Origin: Chlamydia trachomatis
GTDB lineage: Bacteria > Chlamydiota > Chlamydiia > Chlamydiales > Rhabdochlamydiaceae
Assembly (NCBI GenBank): GCA_945898205.1
Contig: CAMDHO010000007.1
Coordinates: 1-60,574 of the forward strand
Direction of reading: 5' to 3'
DNA: 60,574 nucleotides
Numbering within the stretch: position 1 is the stretch's first letter; each line of letters starts with the position of its first letter. Positions 8,268 to 17,901 of this stretch are shown in pieces. A program made the position numbers and the translations under genes. A model generated the notes under the pieces. It was not told the origin of the DNA. It saw only the letters and a list, made by a program, of their open reading frames with translations, and did not search any database.

Positions 8268-9200
8268 TTAAGTTTCTTCTAATGCCCTAGGATGGGCTTT
8301 TTGATATACTTCCTTTTTAAGCCTGGAAGAAACCTGCGTGTAAATTGTTGTAGTTGCTAAGCAGCTATGCCCCAGAAGAACCTGAATTGTTTTTAAATCC
8401 ATTCCTTTCTCTAACCAATGCGTTGCTATCGTATGACGGATTGTGTGGGGGGTGATCTTTTCTACCAAGCCACTCCCCTTTAAATAGGCTTCAAAATGGC
8501 GATCAATAGACCTTGCAGTCAATCGATTTCCCCATTTATTTAAGAATACAGCTTTGAGATCTTTTTCTTCTTGATGCTCTTTAGATCCTAAAAAACGCTC
8601 TGGATGCTGTAAATAGTAAGAAAGCCACTTAGCTGCATTTTCTGTAATCGGAATAACTCTTTCCTTCTTTCCTTTTCCCATAACCCTTACTTGAAAATTT
8701 TTCAGGTCTAAGTGAGCTCGATTTAAACCGACCAACTCACTCATCCGAAGTCCTGAGCTATAAAAAAGCTCCATAATACATCGATCTCTAAGACCTAAAT
8801 AAGAAGCCGTATCCGGCTGAGAAAAAAGTCTTTCTATCTGTTGATATGAAATAGATAGTGGGATCGTTTTTTCTAACTTAGGACTTTCAATATCATCAAG
8901 CGGGCTTTCTTTTACGACGCCTTCTTTTAAAAGATATTTAAAAAAAGAACGTAAAGAAGAAAGCCTCCTTAGAACTGTCCTTTTTTTTGCCATTTTCATG
9001 CGAAGGTCTGCAAGATAAGCTCTAACCATTCGCTTGCTAATATGCTCGAATAAGACATTTTCACCATCTAAAAATTCCTGGCCAAATGCCTGAAATAACT
9101 TCAAATCTAATTCGTAATTTCGGAGCGTATGAGCAGAAGACTGCTTTATAACTTTCAAATACTGTAAAAAATTTTCTTTGAGCTCTGTAAATTTTTCCAT
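8268..9200 (-). CDS. xerC: Tyrosine recombinase XerC
   Basis: XerC works with XerD at dif to resolve chromosome dimers. The 310-residue protein has the N-terminal SAM-like core-binding domain and a C-terminal catalytic domain. Its residues are Arg152 (SSGLRMSEL), Lys near 178 (MGKGKKER), His252 and Arg255 (PHTIRHTIATHW), His278 (LLGHS) and the nucleophile Tyr287 (TTIYTQV). An adjacent ABC-F gene is also the Chlamydia arrangement (CT347-CT348). A broken second copy of its C-terminal end lies at 51735-51938. Confidence 0.95.
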   Translation of the reverse strand: MEKFTELKENFLQYLKVIKQSSAHTLRNYELDLKLFQAFGQEFLDGENVLFEHISKRMVRAYLADLRMKMAKKRTVLRRLSSLRSFFKYLLKEGVVKESPLDDIESPKLEKTIPLSISYQQIERLFSQPDTASYLGLRDRCIMELFYSSGLRMSELVGLNRAHLDLKNFQVRVMGKGKKERVIPITENAAKWLSYYLQHPERFLGSKEHQEEKDLKAVFLNKWGNRLTARSIDRHFEAYLKGSGLVEKITPHTIRHTIATHWLEKGMDLKTIQVLLGHSCLATTTIYTQVSSRLKKEVYQKAHPRALEET

Positions 9201-9291
9201 CGTTTTCCTATATAATGCAAACTTTCCTTGTTTACCTTTTCTTATTATGCTAAAATCTTTGATAATTTTTCAAAAGAACTCGTGCAATTTT

Positions 9292-10875
9292 ATGATTACT
9301 TTATCCAATGTTTCCAAGAAAATCGGTGTTAGGACTTTATTTGAATCGGTGCAAGTCACCTTTAGCCCAGGAAATCGTTATGGCCTAACGGGCCCTAATG
9401 GAGCTGGCAAATCGACGCTTTTAAAAATCGTTATGGGTCTTGAAGAACCCTCCAGTGGTTCCGTTAGTTTACCCCCTAAAGTAGGATATTTAAAACAAAA
9501 TATTGAAGACTTTAAAGATGAAAGACTTGTTGATGTCGTCGTAATGGGAAATCCTCGCCTTTGGCAAACTCTTCTAGAAAGAGAAATTCTTTACAATTCA
9601 GAAATGACCGATGAAATGGGAATTCGCCTAGGAGAACTAGAAGAAATTGTTGGAGAAGAAGATGGATATACTTCCGAGTCTGATGCTGAAGTCCTCCTTG
9701 CAGGTATGGGCATTGCCGAAGAACTCTATTACAAAAAAATGCATTCGATCCCAACAGATCAACAATTTAAAGTCATGCTTTGCCAAGCTCTATTTGGCAA
9801 CCCTCCTGCTTTAATTTTAGATGAACCAACAAACCACCTTGACTTAGACTCGATTGGTTGGTTAGAGAAATTCCTACACTCTTATAACGGTGTTTTAGTT
9901 GTCGTAAGCCATGATAGACATTTTCTAAATGAAGTCACGACTCATATTGCGGATATCGATTACGAAACATTGATTATTTACCCTGGAAACTATGACCAAA
10001 TGCTAATAACAAAAACAGCAGCCAGGGATAGAAACGAAGGGGAAAACAAATCCAAGGAAAAAAAAGCAGCGCAACTAAAAGAGTTTGTTGCGAAATTTGG
10101 AGCTGGAACAAGAGCTAGCCAAGTACAATCAAGACTTCGAGAAATCGAAAGACTGCAACCTCAAGATCTTAAAAAATCCAATATTCAACGTCCATATATT
10201 CGATTTTATCCACCTGAAAAAGCTCCAGGCCAAATCATTTTTAAATCTGAAAGCATTAGTAAAGCCTATGACGAAAAGCAGGTAATTCAAAAGCTTAGCT
10301 TTGAAATTCAACGTGGAGATAAAATTGCTGTAATAGGAAATAATGGAAGAGGAAAAACCACTCTTTTAAAACTCCTTGCAGGCGTTTTAGTCCAGGATAT
10401 GGGAAAGATAGAAGTGGGACATCAAGTCCAAATTGGATATTTCCCACAAAACCACTCAGAATATATCGATAAGAAAAGCCAGCAAGAATCTTTTGAATGG
10501 CTTAAAGCTCAAAGAGAAGGCATTTATGACCAAGACATCCGAAGTATTTTAGGGAAAATGCTCTTTTCTGGAGATGATGCCTTTAAGCCTATTTCTCACC
10601 TTTCGGGAGGAGAAACTGCTCGTCTTATGATTGGACGTCTTATGCTTTGTAATTTTAACGTTTTAATCTTAGACGAACCCAACAACCACTTAGATTTGGA
10701 AGCCGTCTCTGCTTTAGGCTGGGCTTTAGAGGACTTTAAAGGAACTGTTCTTATTGCTAGTCACGATAGAGACCTTATTCAAAATTCAGCAAATAAACTC
10801 ATTGTCTTTGAAGAAAATTCCATTCGTTTCTTTGACGGAAAACTCGATGAATACTTATCGACTTATAAAAAATAA
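9292..10875 (+). CDS. ABC-F ATPase, CT348/YbiT-like
   Basis: A soluble protein with two ABC cassettes and no membrane part, the ABC-F pattern of ribosome-associated translation factors. Walker A motifs are GPNGAGKST and GNNGRGKTT; Walker B regions are ALILDEPTNHLD and NVLILDEPNNHLD. The second cassette has a normal LSGGETARL signature, while the first has a degenerate one (SIPTDQQFKVML). The inter-domain linker is charged (ENKSKEKKAAQLKEF). I start at the ATG at 9292 (MITLSNVSKKIG); longer in-frame starts would run into the divergent xerC. The next gene follows after 3 nt. Confidence 0.88.
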   Translation: MITLSNVSKKIGVRTLFESVQVTFSPGNRYGLTGPNGAGKSTLLKIVMGLEEPSSGSVSLPPKVGYLKQNIEDFKDERLVDVVVMGNPRLWQTLLEREILYNSEMTDEMGIRLGELEEIVGEEDGYTSESDAEVLLAGMGIAEELYYKKMHSIPTDQQFKVMLCQALFGNPPALILDEPTNHLDLDSIGWLEKFLHSYNGVLVVVSHDRHFLNEVTTHIADIDYETLIIYPGNYDQMLITKTAARDRNEGENKSKEKKAAQLKEFVAKFGAGTRASQVQSRLREIERLQPQDLKKSNIQRPYIRFYPPEKAPGQIIFKSESISKAYDEKQVIQKLSFEIQRGDKIAVIGNNGRGKTTLLKLLAGVLVQDMGKIEVGHQVQIGYFPQNHSEYIDKKSQQESFEWLKAQREGIYDQDIRSILGKMLFSGDDAFKPISHLSGGETARLMIGRLMLCNFNVLILDEPNNHLDLEAVSALGWALEDFKGTVLIASHDRDLIQNSANKLIVFEENSIRFFDGKLDEYLSTYKK

Positions 10876-10878
10876 AAA

Positions 10879-11598
10879 ATGAAACCTTGGGACTTTACAA
10901 AAAGAAAGTTTCTTTCCTTAAAAGAAGCTCACCAGCATAAAAAAGCCTGTGAGCTTCTTAAAGAACTTTTTTTTTCAAACACAGATGCTTTAAATAACGC
11001 ATATGAAGAACTTGAAAATTGGATAAACCTTCCCCCAATCGATTTAAAAAATCACGAAGCAATCAGCCACAGATTTCACTTCCATTTAAATAAAGCTCAT
11101 CTTTCTCAAAAAGAACATTTCTTACTACATGTAAAAACCGAAGACCTAGCAAGCAGTATCCCATTTCTCCCCATCCATATCTTTCTAAGCTCTCTTCGCT
11201 CGGCCTTTAACGTTGGAAGCGTATTTAGAACAGTAGAAGCTTTTCGCTTAGGATCCATTCACTGCTCAGGCACAACACCTACACCCGACAACCCAAAAGT
11301 TCAAAAAGCTTCTATGGGAACCTATGACAAAGTCATTTGTCATACTCACTGCCTTATCGAAAACCTACCTAGACCTTGGATTGCTTTAGAAACCGCCTCA
11401 CCCTCCACTCCTATCACTTCTTTTACCTTTCCTAAGATCTTTACCCTTATCTTGGGTAATGAAGAATTTGGAGTCCCTAAAGAGCTTTTGCTTAAATGTG
11501 ATAGCATCATAGAAATCCCTCTCTATGGAAGTAAAAACTCCCTTAATGTAGCTTCGGCCTTTGCCATTGCCGCTTCTACCATCCGATCTCAACTATAA
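10879..11598 (+). CDS. SpoU/TrmH-family RNA 2'-O-methyltransferase
   Basis: The C-terminal half carries the three SpoU motifs: NVGSVFRTVEAF (motif 1), LILGNEEFGV (motif 2) and IPLYGSKNSLNVASA (motif 3, the SAM knot). The N-terminal 90 residues are helical and charged and I do not recognise a domain in them. Family members methylate ribose in rRNA or tRNA; the target is not evident. It starts 3 nt after the ABC-F gene, so the two are surely co-transcribed, joining a probable ribosome factor with an RNA modifier. Length 239 residues. Confidence 0.85.
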   Translation: MKPWDFTKRKFLSLKEAHQHKKACELLKELFFSNTDALNNAYEELENWINLPPIDLKNHEAISHRFHFHLNKAHLSQKEHFLLHVKTEDLASSIPFLPIHIFLSSLRSAFNVGSVFRTVEAFRLGSIHCSGTTPTPDNPKVQKASMGTYDKVICHTHCLIENLPRPWIALETASPSTPITSFTFPKIFTLILGNEEFGVPKELLLKCDSIIEIPLYGSKNSLNVASAFAIAASTIRSQL

Positions 11599-11754
11599 AA
11601 ATACAGCAATTGACAAATTATCGCATTCGGTCCATTACTCAATTGATAGGAAACTGAATAGAAAAACCTATATTTACCCCTAAAAAAATGCATTACATAA
11701 AAAAATTGCTTGCTCTTTCAAGATGTTATAACAACTGTAAAAAAGAGGTGATCC

Positions 11755-12000
11755 ATGTTTCAAGAAATCTTTGCAGATGCTGCCCTTATTGCTCAAAACA
11801 TTTTAAATCAACCTTTATCGCCTCCTAAAACAGATGAAGACATTACTCTACTTAGCGCAGCGCTAAGTTTTAATGAAATGGGGATGCCGGCTTCTTATCT
11901 GAGTCAGGTTATGCAAACTTTTATTGTTTATCCAGGACCTACAGAAACTCTCATAGGAGAACTTGAACTCCTTTCTGAAGATTTAAATTCTTCTTTATAA
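11755..12000 (+). CDS. Small hypothetical protein (81 aa)
   Basis: I do not recognise it. It is acidic and helical (FQEIFADAALIAQNILNQ, ending in LIGELELLSEDLNSSL), with no signal peptide or membrane segment. A clear ribosome-binding site (AGAGGTGAT, about 5 nt before ATG) and a strong terminator just downstream argue that it is a real single-gene unit. No homologous neighbour helps assign a role. Confidence 0.7.
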   Translation: MFQEIFADAALIAQNILNQPLSPPKTDEDITLLSAALSFNEMGMPASYLSQVMQTFIVYPGPTETLIGELELLSEDLNSSL

Positions 12001-12005
12001 CACTA

Positions 12006-12034
12006 ACTCTACGGGATTCCCGTAGAGTCTTTTC
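12006..12034 (+). terminator. Terminator after the 81-aa gene
   Basis: actctacggga (12006-12016) is the exact inverted complement of tcccgtagagt (12018-12028), so a stem of about 9 bp with a tight loop forms, followed by CTTTTCT. Confidence 0.85.
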
Positions 12035-12151
12035 TATCTAATCATTACTAATAAAACACAAAAAATTTACATATAAAAATTTATTTTCTTTTTATTTTAA
12101 TAAGCTTTCATTAAGATTGAAATGAAAAAAACCACAACTTATGAGGTGTTT

Positions 12152-12568
12152 ATGAATTCACTTATGGTTCCTCGTGTATGTCTAGATCAAATAAATAACA
12201 GCATGTTTAGAATCGGCGCAGATTCAAAAGATCTTTTAGCTCAGAGTGCAATAGCATCCCGCAGATCAGCATCTTCGGAAATACCTCTAGCAGTAGCTTG
12301 TGCTGTGGCTGGATTTTTTGCAGGAAATTCTATAGCAGGCACACTGGGAAGCTCTTTAGGTAGTGCAGTAGGTTTTTTTGCAGGATTAACTATTAGCGAT
12401 ACCATTGGAGACAGAATAGCTTATTCCTCTTTAGGAGGAACTGCTGGATCTACTATTACTAAAGAGCAGATGAACTCTTTAAGATCCATAAGAATGAGAG
12501 AAGTTGGATTTATAACTATACCATTAATGGCACTATTTTCGGCTACAATAAGCTCTGCACAAAGATAA
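12152..12568 (+). CDS. Small glycine-rich membrane protein
   Basis: Not recognised. From the ATG at 12152, preceded by GAGGTG at good spacing, it has 138 residues; an in-frame ATG at 12122 has no Shine-Dalgarno. The middle is a glycine-zipper-like hydrophobic hairpin (VACAVAGFFAGNSIAG, then SAVGFFAGLTISDTIG), and a third hydrophobic stretch is near the C-terminus (FITIPLMALFSATIS). Two closely spaced hydrophobic segments are also the layout of chlamydial inclusion-membrane proteins, but the glycine spacing is equally typical of other small membrane proteins. It has its own terminator. Confidence 0.6.
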   Translation: MNSLMVPRVCLDQINNSMFRIGADSKDLLAQSAIASRRSASSEIPLAVACAVAGFFAGNSIAGTLGSSLGSAVGFFAGLTISDTIGDRIAYSSLGGTAGSTITKEQMNSLRSIRMREVGFITIPLMALFSATISSAQR

Positions 12569-12578
12569 GAACAAAACT

Positions 12579-12613
12579 AATAAGTCCAACTAAACAACCT
12601 AGCTGGACTTATT
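12579..12613 (+). terminator. Hairpin after the glycine-rich gene
   Basis: aataagtcca (12579-12588) pairs with tggacttatt (12604-12613). The position between convergent genes fits a shared terminator, although the T-tract is weak. Confidence 0.6.
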
Positions 12614-12628
12614 ACATCGAATACAATT

Positions 12629-13930
12629 TTAGAATACGTCTGAATGTCTCATTCTATTAATCTTTTTTATAAAAAGAAGTAATATTCCTGCTCCAATAAA
12701 AGAAATCAGCACATAGATATTAAAAAAAGCAGCTAAACTTGAAATTTGCGACATTAAACTAGCAAGCAAGCCTCCCGCATAAAAACCAAGGCCTATGCAA
12801 AAATACCAGACACCGACAAGCATTGCTGTATAGCGATGCGGAGAAATATGGGTAATCAAAGAAAGTCCTACAGGAGAGATAAGCATCTCACCAAGTGCCA
12901 TTAACGCATAGGCAGCGATCAAATACATGGGACTTAAAGACCCTTCTTGAACGCCTGGCATAATTTTAGAAGCCCCAAAAACCATAATAAGAAAACATAG
13001 TCCCATTGCAATTAGACCTAAAACAGCTTTCATTGGAGGAGACGGATTTTTCTTTCTGCGAGCTAAATAAAGATAAAAAGCAGTCAAAGGGAATGCAAAG
13101 ATAACCAAGTAAAGCGACTCTGCAGATAAGAGCCATGATGGGGGCATTTGAAAGCCAAACAACCCTCTATCTGTATAACGAAGAGCAAATAGAGTCATTG
13201 AAGACCCTCCTTGATTAAATGCTGCCCAAAAAAGAACTGCAAATAGAGAAAGCACGCAAATGACGATAATCCGATCTTTTTCGTGTTTTTTCAATGGCCT
13301 CTTTTGTTCTGTTGTTTTGATCATATTCCGTTTTCCTGCAAGATGAGCTAGTCCTTCAGACTTCATTACCTTAAAAAAAGGCATTAATCCAACTAGTTGA
13401 ATAATCCCTGCTAAAATAAAAGCAAAACCCCAACTATTAGATTGACCTATCCAACCTAAAATGATCATAGCTAGAAAAATTCCGACATTCACAGCGCAAT
13501 AATAAATAGAAAATCCACCCTCTCTTAATTCCTGTTTTTCATGATAGACATGACCCAAAATCGTATAAATACCCGGAGTAAAAACACTACCTCCTATAGA
13601 AGCAAGAAGCAAAGCTATATACATCATAGGAAGAGTGCCTATTGCCATGAAAAAGCACGCTATAGCCGTTAAAATAGACCCCCAGATTACAGCCAGCCGA
13701 TAGCTAGTTCGATCTGCTATCCACCCCCCCAAAATAGGAAGAATAAAAGCGATGCCAGTAAAAAGACCAAATAGATTATCTGCTTTAGCATCAGAAAATT
13801 GGTAGTATTGGATCAGATAAAGCACCAATAAATTTGCTATACCCCAGAAAGCAAAACGCTGACACATTTCTGAAACAGCTAACAAATACATTTCTTTAGG
13901 ATGTTTTGTCGCAAAAAAAGACTTTAACAT
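12629..13930 (-). CDS. POT/PTR2-family peptide transporter
   Basis: A polytopic membrane protein of 433 residues with about 12-14 hydrophobic segments. The N-terminus (HPKEMYLLAVSEMCQRFAFW) is the proton-coupled oligopeptide transporter signature, and GGWIADRTSYR fits the MFS loop 2-3 motif. Family members import di- and tripeptides with protons. The ExxER motif of helix 1 reads EMCQR, with Gln for the second Glu, which normally takes part in proton coupling. It is somewhat shorter than the usual 480-500 residues. It stands alone, convergent with the gene at 12152. Confidence 0.85.
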   Translation of the reverse strand: MLKSFFATKHPKEMYLLAVSEMCQRFAFWGIANLLVLYLIQYYQFSDAKADNLFGLFTGIAFILPILGGWIADRTSYRLAVIWGSILTAIACFFMAIGTLPMMYIALLLASIGGSVFTPGIYTILGHVYHEKQELREGGFSIYYCAVNVGIFLAMIILGWIGQSNSWGFAFILAGIIQLVGLMPFFKVMKSEGLAHLAGKRNMIKTTEQKRPLKKHEKDRIIVICVLSLFAVLFWAAFNQGGSSMTLFALRYTDRGLFGFQMPPSWLLSAESLYLVIFAFPLTAFYLYLARRKKNPSPPMKAVLGLIAMGLCFLIMVFGASKIMPGVQEGSLSPMYLIAAYALMALGEMLISPVGLSLITHISPHRYTAMLVGVWYFCIGLGFYAGGLLASLMSQISSLAAFFNIYVLISFIGAGILLLFIKKINRMRHSDVF

Positions 13931-14085
13931 AAGAAGTCCCCTTGAAGGATTAAACTAATTTTAACCTTATAAGGGGACTTAAAAACTTTCAATACAAAAG
14001 AAATAATAGCAAAAGACCTATATTTCCTTAGATAAAATGGAGCTTTTAAAAATTTGAAACCAATCCTCTTTAATCCCTAAATTAC

Positions 14086-14445
14086 TCAAGATATTTTCTT
14101 TTCTGAAATAGGCTCTTCTTTCATGCCTGACATAGCTTGAACAATCTCTTTTGCACTAGTTGCTAGATGACATAGCCCAGCTCTTACAAAGATGTCCTTA
14201 TTCCGCTCATGCCCTACTTGAACTGTCGGAATACCTGACCAAGCAAACACCTGTCCTTTTAAGCACTTCTTAGCTAATTGATCTGCTAGGTAAGCAGCTT
14301 CTGCATCAGAAAGATTTTCAGCATTAAACGAAGTGATTTTTTGAATATTGCGATCTTGTAACTTTTTTAAAGCTGGGCCTGAAGCATAGTCCTTCTTTCT
14401 TAAGACCTTCCGAAATCGTTGCAAACTGATCTTCTGGACCTCCAT
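14086..14445 (-). CDS. Hypothetical protein (119 aa)
   Basis: Not recognised. It reads MEVQKISLQRFRKVLRKKDY at the start, then a mixed helical region (LSDAEAAYLADQLAKKCLKG) and FAWSGIPTVQVGHERN. It is basic at the N-terminus with no signal peptide or membrane span. The ATG at 14445 is chosen over a TTG at 14463; neither has a good Shine-Dalgarno, so the start is uncertain. A codon composition like its neighbours and a clean open frame support it as real, with modest confidence. Confidence 0.5.
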   Translation of the reverse strand: MEVQKISLQRFRKVLRKKDYASGPALKKLQDRNIQKITSFNAENLSDAEAAYLADQLAKKCLKGQVFAWSGIPTVQVGHERNKDIFVRAGLCHLATSAKEIVQAMSGMKEEPISEKKIS

Positions 14446-14463
14446 GACAAAAAAAACAAACAA

Positions 14464-14915
14464 CCTTAGAAACTGAAGATTGAATCATACTTTATGCGTC
14501 CCTCTAAAAGACACAAAATTAACTAAAGCAACAAGGGAAAACTCGGCTATTTCTTAACTCTAAAAAGTCCACTTTCTATAAATTTGAAGTAGAATTTTAC
14601 TATGATTTATAGGCTATTTTCATAATTCTAACTATTCCTATAGGGTTCACTAGAAAAATATTTTACCTGGCGCGACGAATCAATTTTCTTAGTTTCAAAG
14701 GGAAAAACATATATTGTCTTTTTTGAATGGAGATTTTTATGGATCGAAAAGTCGTTGCAGTTATTGCCGCGATTACAAATGATCGAGTGATCACTGGGGA
14801 TCGGCGGAGCTAAAAAATGCAATAACGGAACAGTTTCCCATGCTTCTGACTGATATACTCTTAGCACATATCGAAAGGATTTTAAAAGACCCTTTCAAAA
14901 TCCCAGATCCCTCTT
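14464..14915. other. Intergenic stretch with a 24-codon micro-ORF
   Basis: No normal gene. On the plus strand a short frame at 14739-14813 (ATG preceded by TGGAG at 6 nt) encodes MDRKVVAVIAAITNDRV and a few more residues; it may be the head of a lost gene. Nothing else is recognisable. Confidence 0.35.
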
Positions 14916-15893
14916 TCACTTCCCTTCCTTGCTGTAGATGAAGTCTTTAAGATTTCTTCTCGTTAGCTTATCGGACGGCATGAAATGCAGAGCAAGTTCA
15001 AATGCCAATTTTGCTTTTACAATATCCCCCATCTCATAATGGATAACACCTAAATTGTTATAAACTTCATTAAGATGATAATGATCTGTGCTAGGATAGT
15101 AGGATACAGCCTTTTCATAAGCTGCAATTGCAGCTTGAAAATCTCCTACCTCTTTTAACTCAAGAGCATAAAGATAATGAGCTCTCGGATGTTTAGGATT
15201 AATCTCTAGACACTGTTTGAGTATTTCCTTGCTTTTTTTGCGATCAAAAAAACTGTACACAATAGCTTCTCGACATAACACTTCAGAAGTATTCCCAACC
15301 AATTTCCTCATCTTAGAGATCCACTCAAGAGCCTCTTTAAACTTACCTTCTTCAGCGCAGCACATAGCCTCTATAGTTTCTATAAATATGCGTTTACAAC
15401 AAAATTTATATTTCAAACCTGACGAGCAAGAACAAAGATCATAGCTATCCGGGATCGATCTTTTTGCAGATTTAACATCATCACTATCATTTTCAAAATC
15501 ACTGAAGTTATGCGGAGTTGGATCATCAAATTTATCATGAAATGGGATCACCACTTCTTCAGTAAGATCTTCAAGATGCATGGCAGGCACTATTTTGACA
15601 GTTACTCGCAAATTCTGAGCAGGTCTTTGTAGCATTGGTTCAATAGGATCATTATTGGCCACTAAGATTTGCTTAGGAGCTTCACCTTTTTTAAATAACG
15701 CTTTTTCAAGCAGCGACTCCACCTGCTTTTGAGAAAGTTGCGTTTCTGCAATCTCATAAGATAAAAGCAAACCGCTCGGTAAATCCATTATTATATAAAT
15801 ATCCATTGGGTCATCTTGAATAAAAATATCGCGTCGAAAAATAAGCCACGTATTGTTATTACTAAAATCATTAAATTGATATTTTCTCTCCAT
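14916..15893 (-). CDS. SEC-C motif and TPR-repeat protein
   Basis: The protein (325 residues from the ATG at 15893, which has GAGG upstream) has three parts. An N-terminal alpha/beta region of unknown family occupies about 1-140 (TWLIFRRDIFIQDD, MDIYIIMDLPSGLLLSYEI). A SEC-C zinc motif follows at about 155 (LCSCSSGLKYKFCC). At least three TPR-like helical pairs run to the end (HPRAHYLYALELKEVGDFQA, YNNLGVIHYEMGDIVKAKLA). SEC-C motifs bind zinc and often sit in proteins that contact SecB or other partners; TPRs bind proteins. A cytosolic adaptor is a fair inference but no specific role is known. Confidence 0.7.
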   Translation of the reverse strand: MERKYQFNDFSNNNTWLIFRRDIFIQDDPMDIYIIMDLPSGLLLSYEIAETQLSQKQVESLLEKALFKKGEAPKQILVANNDPIEPMLQRPAQNLRVTVKIVPAMHLEDLTEEVVIPFHDKFDDPTPHNFSDFENDSDDVKSAKRSIPDSYDLCSCSSGLKYKFCCKRIFIETIEAMCCAEEGKFKEALEWISKMRKLVGNTSEVLCREAIVYSFFDRKKSKEILKQCLEINPKHPRAHYLYALELKEVGDFQAAIAAYEKAVSYYPSTDHYHLNEVYNNLGVIHYEMGDIVKAKLAFELALHFMPSDKLTRRNLKDFIYSKEGK

Positions 15894-16191
15894 AAAACCT
15901 CGATAAAGTAACAATTTTTAAAATTAAAAAACCTTCTAAGCCCCTATTCCATTCCTTCATGGACAAAAGTTCATACCGGCTCAAGTCGATCGACGGCGGT
16001 TTTAAAAGCATCTTTTGTCCAACCATCAAAGGATCTTCTTTAGGTAAATTCGACTTCAAAGAACCCTCTGCATTTTGAAAGTCACCTAAAAGCTCTAGAA
16101 TAGTTTTGAATTAGAGAATTAAAACATCAATTTGTGCCAGCGTTCAGTATACATGAAATCTCTTGGATTGGCAGTAAAGATTCAGATTTTT

Positions 16192-17784
16192 TTAAATATG
16201 AGCTAAGGCTGACTCCAGATCAGGAAAAACATTTTCCTGACCTAAAACTTTAGCGAGTTCCAATCGATCAAAATCAACTTTTGCCGAACCATGCACTCCA
16301 CAAACTAATAAACGAGACTGCTTCTTTTTACATTCTTTAGACAGTTTTTCTAGAGCAAACATTCCAGAAGAGTCGATAATAGAAACTGAATGCATGTCTA
16401 AAATAAAGACTTTAGAAATTGAAAGATCTTCTAATAAGTTTATTGTTCCAAAAAAAAGAGGACCTTCTATTTTATAAACTTCAGGCTGTGTCGATGAGGG
16501 ATAAATTGTTGCCCTTAGACTTGTTCTATGTATAAACACAAATGCAGTTAAAACAGTTCCTATGAAGACACCCATCTGAATACCCATAAAAACTGTTAAG
16601 AGACAAGTAGAAAATAAAACAACAGCGCTCATAAAAGAAGATTTTACGATAGGAATACACAGCTTTACTTCAAAAATAACATAAGCAACAACAATTAAAA
16701 CAGCAGAAAGAGTCACTAATGGAATATGTCCTAAAAACCCGGAAAACAAGCAAATCATACTTAAAATTGTTAAAGAATGAATAATAGCAGCTATGGGCGT
16801 TTGAGCTCCAGTTTCCGCATTAGTCGAGGTCCTCGGGATTCCACCAGACCCTGGAATCCCACCAAACAAAGCTATTCCTAAGTTAGAAATCCCTTGCGCA
16901 ACAAGTTCACAATTAGAGTGCGGACGCCGACCTTTTAACCCCTCCCCAACTAACGCACTTATTAAAGACTCAACTCCAATAAAAAATGCTAGAATAAATC
17001 CGTTTCCAAAAATGGTTGGTAATTCATTTAAAGGAATATCAAAACTAGGCAATCTAGGAAATGGAAGTCTTGTTGGAAACTTTCCAAACTTAGAATTGAC
17101 TGTTTCTACAGGCAAATCGAATAAAAAACAAACAGCCGCACCTCCTGCAATGGCAATCAGCCCCCAAGGCAATTTAGGGAATTTACATCTTATAAATGCA
17201 ATCAGACCTAAGCTCCCGAGTCCCAAACAAGTCGTTGCGATATTCACCTGTGGAAATGCTTTATAACAAGCCCTCCAATTTTCAATAAAAGACCTCGACT
17301 CTCCTTGCAAAGTTAGACCCAAAAAATCAGCTATTTGCAAAGAGAATATTGTTAGCGCGATACCACAAGTGGATCCAATAATAACAGAAGTAGGAATGTA
17401 TTTAACCCAATTTCCTATTCTGGAAAATCCAAAACCAATTAACAACAGACCTGCTATTACCATGGAAACGCAAAGACTATTATAGCCGTCTTTCTGTATG
17501 ATTGCATAGACAAGAAGAGCAAAAAACGGAGTAGGTCCGGCTACCTGCACGCGACTACCTCCCAAAGCCGCAACTAAAAACCCCCCAATAATTGCTGTAT
17601 AAAGACCCTGCTCTGGAGTCGCTCCAGAAGCAATAGCATAAGACATGGCCATGGGGATGGCAATCATTCCAACTGTTAAACCTGCAATTAGATCTTTTTT
17701 AAATAAGAAAAAAGAATAGCCTTCTCTTAAGGCTCTTATCGATTCCGGAATAAATTCGCTCCAGGTGAATTTAGAAAATGCCAT
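16192..17784 (-). CDS. SulP/SLC26-family anion transporter with STAS domain
   Basis: A 530-residue protein. Residues 25-400 hold the 10-14 membrane spans of the SulP family (DLIAGLTVGMIAIPMAMSYA, GLYTAIIGGFLVAALGG, GGIPGSGGIPRTSTN). The C-terminal 120 residues are a STAS domain (FILDMHSVSIIDSSGMFALE). Family members move sulfate, bicarbonate or other anions; the substrate cannot be read from sequence. It stands alone on the minus strand and is divergent from the adenylate cyclase, with 117 bp between the two starts. STAS domains can bind nucleotides, so a link to the neighbouring cyclase is conceivable but speculative. Confidence 0.88.
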   Translation of the reverse strand: MAFSKFTWSEFIPESIRALREGYSFFLFKKDLIAGLTVGMIAIPMAMSYAIASGATPEQGLYTAIIGGFLVAALGGSRVQVAGPTPFFALLVYAIIQKDGYNSLCVSMVIAGLLLIGFGFSRIGNWVKYIPTSVIIGSTCGIALTIFSLQIADFLGLTLQGESRSFIENWRACYKAFPQVNIATTCLGLGSLGLIAFIRCKFPKLPWGLIAIAGGAAVCFLFDLPVETVNSKFGKFPTRLPFPRLPSFDIPLNELPTIFGNGFILAFFIGVESLISALVGEGLKGRRPHSNCELVAQGISNLGIALFGGIPGSGGIPRTSTNAETGAQTPIAAIIHSLTILSMICLFSGFLGHIPLVTLSAVLIVVAYVIFEVKLCIPIVKSSFMSAVVLFSTCLLTVFMGIQMGVFIGTVLTAFVFIHRTSLRATIYPSSTQPEVYKIEGPLFFGTINLLEDLSISKVFILDMHSVSIIDSSGMFALEKLSKECKKKQSRLLVCGVHGSAKVDFDRLELAKVLGQENVFPDLESALAHI

Positions 17785-17901
17785 AAAAAAACCCTTTGTT
17801 ACTATCCTTCTGCTTACCTGAAATATTTAAATATTGTCTACACATTTCAAACTTGACAAATTAGTAAGCAAAGATTTATGTAAAACATTTAATACAACTT
17901 A

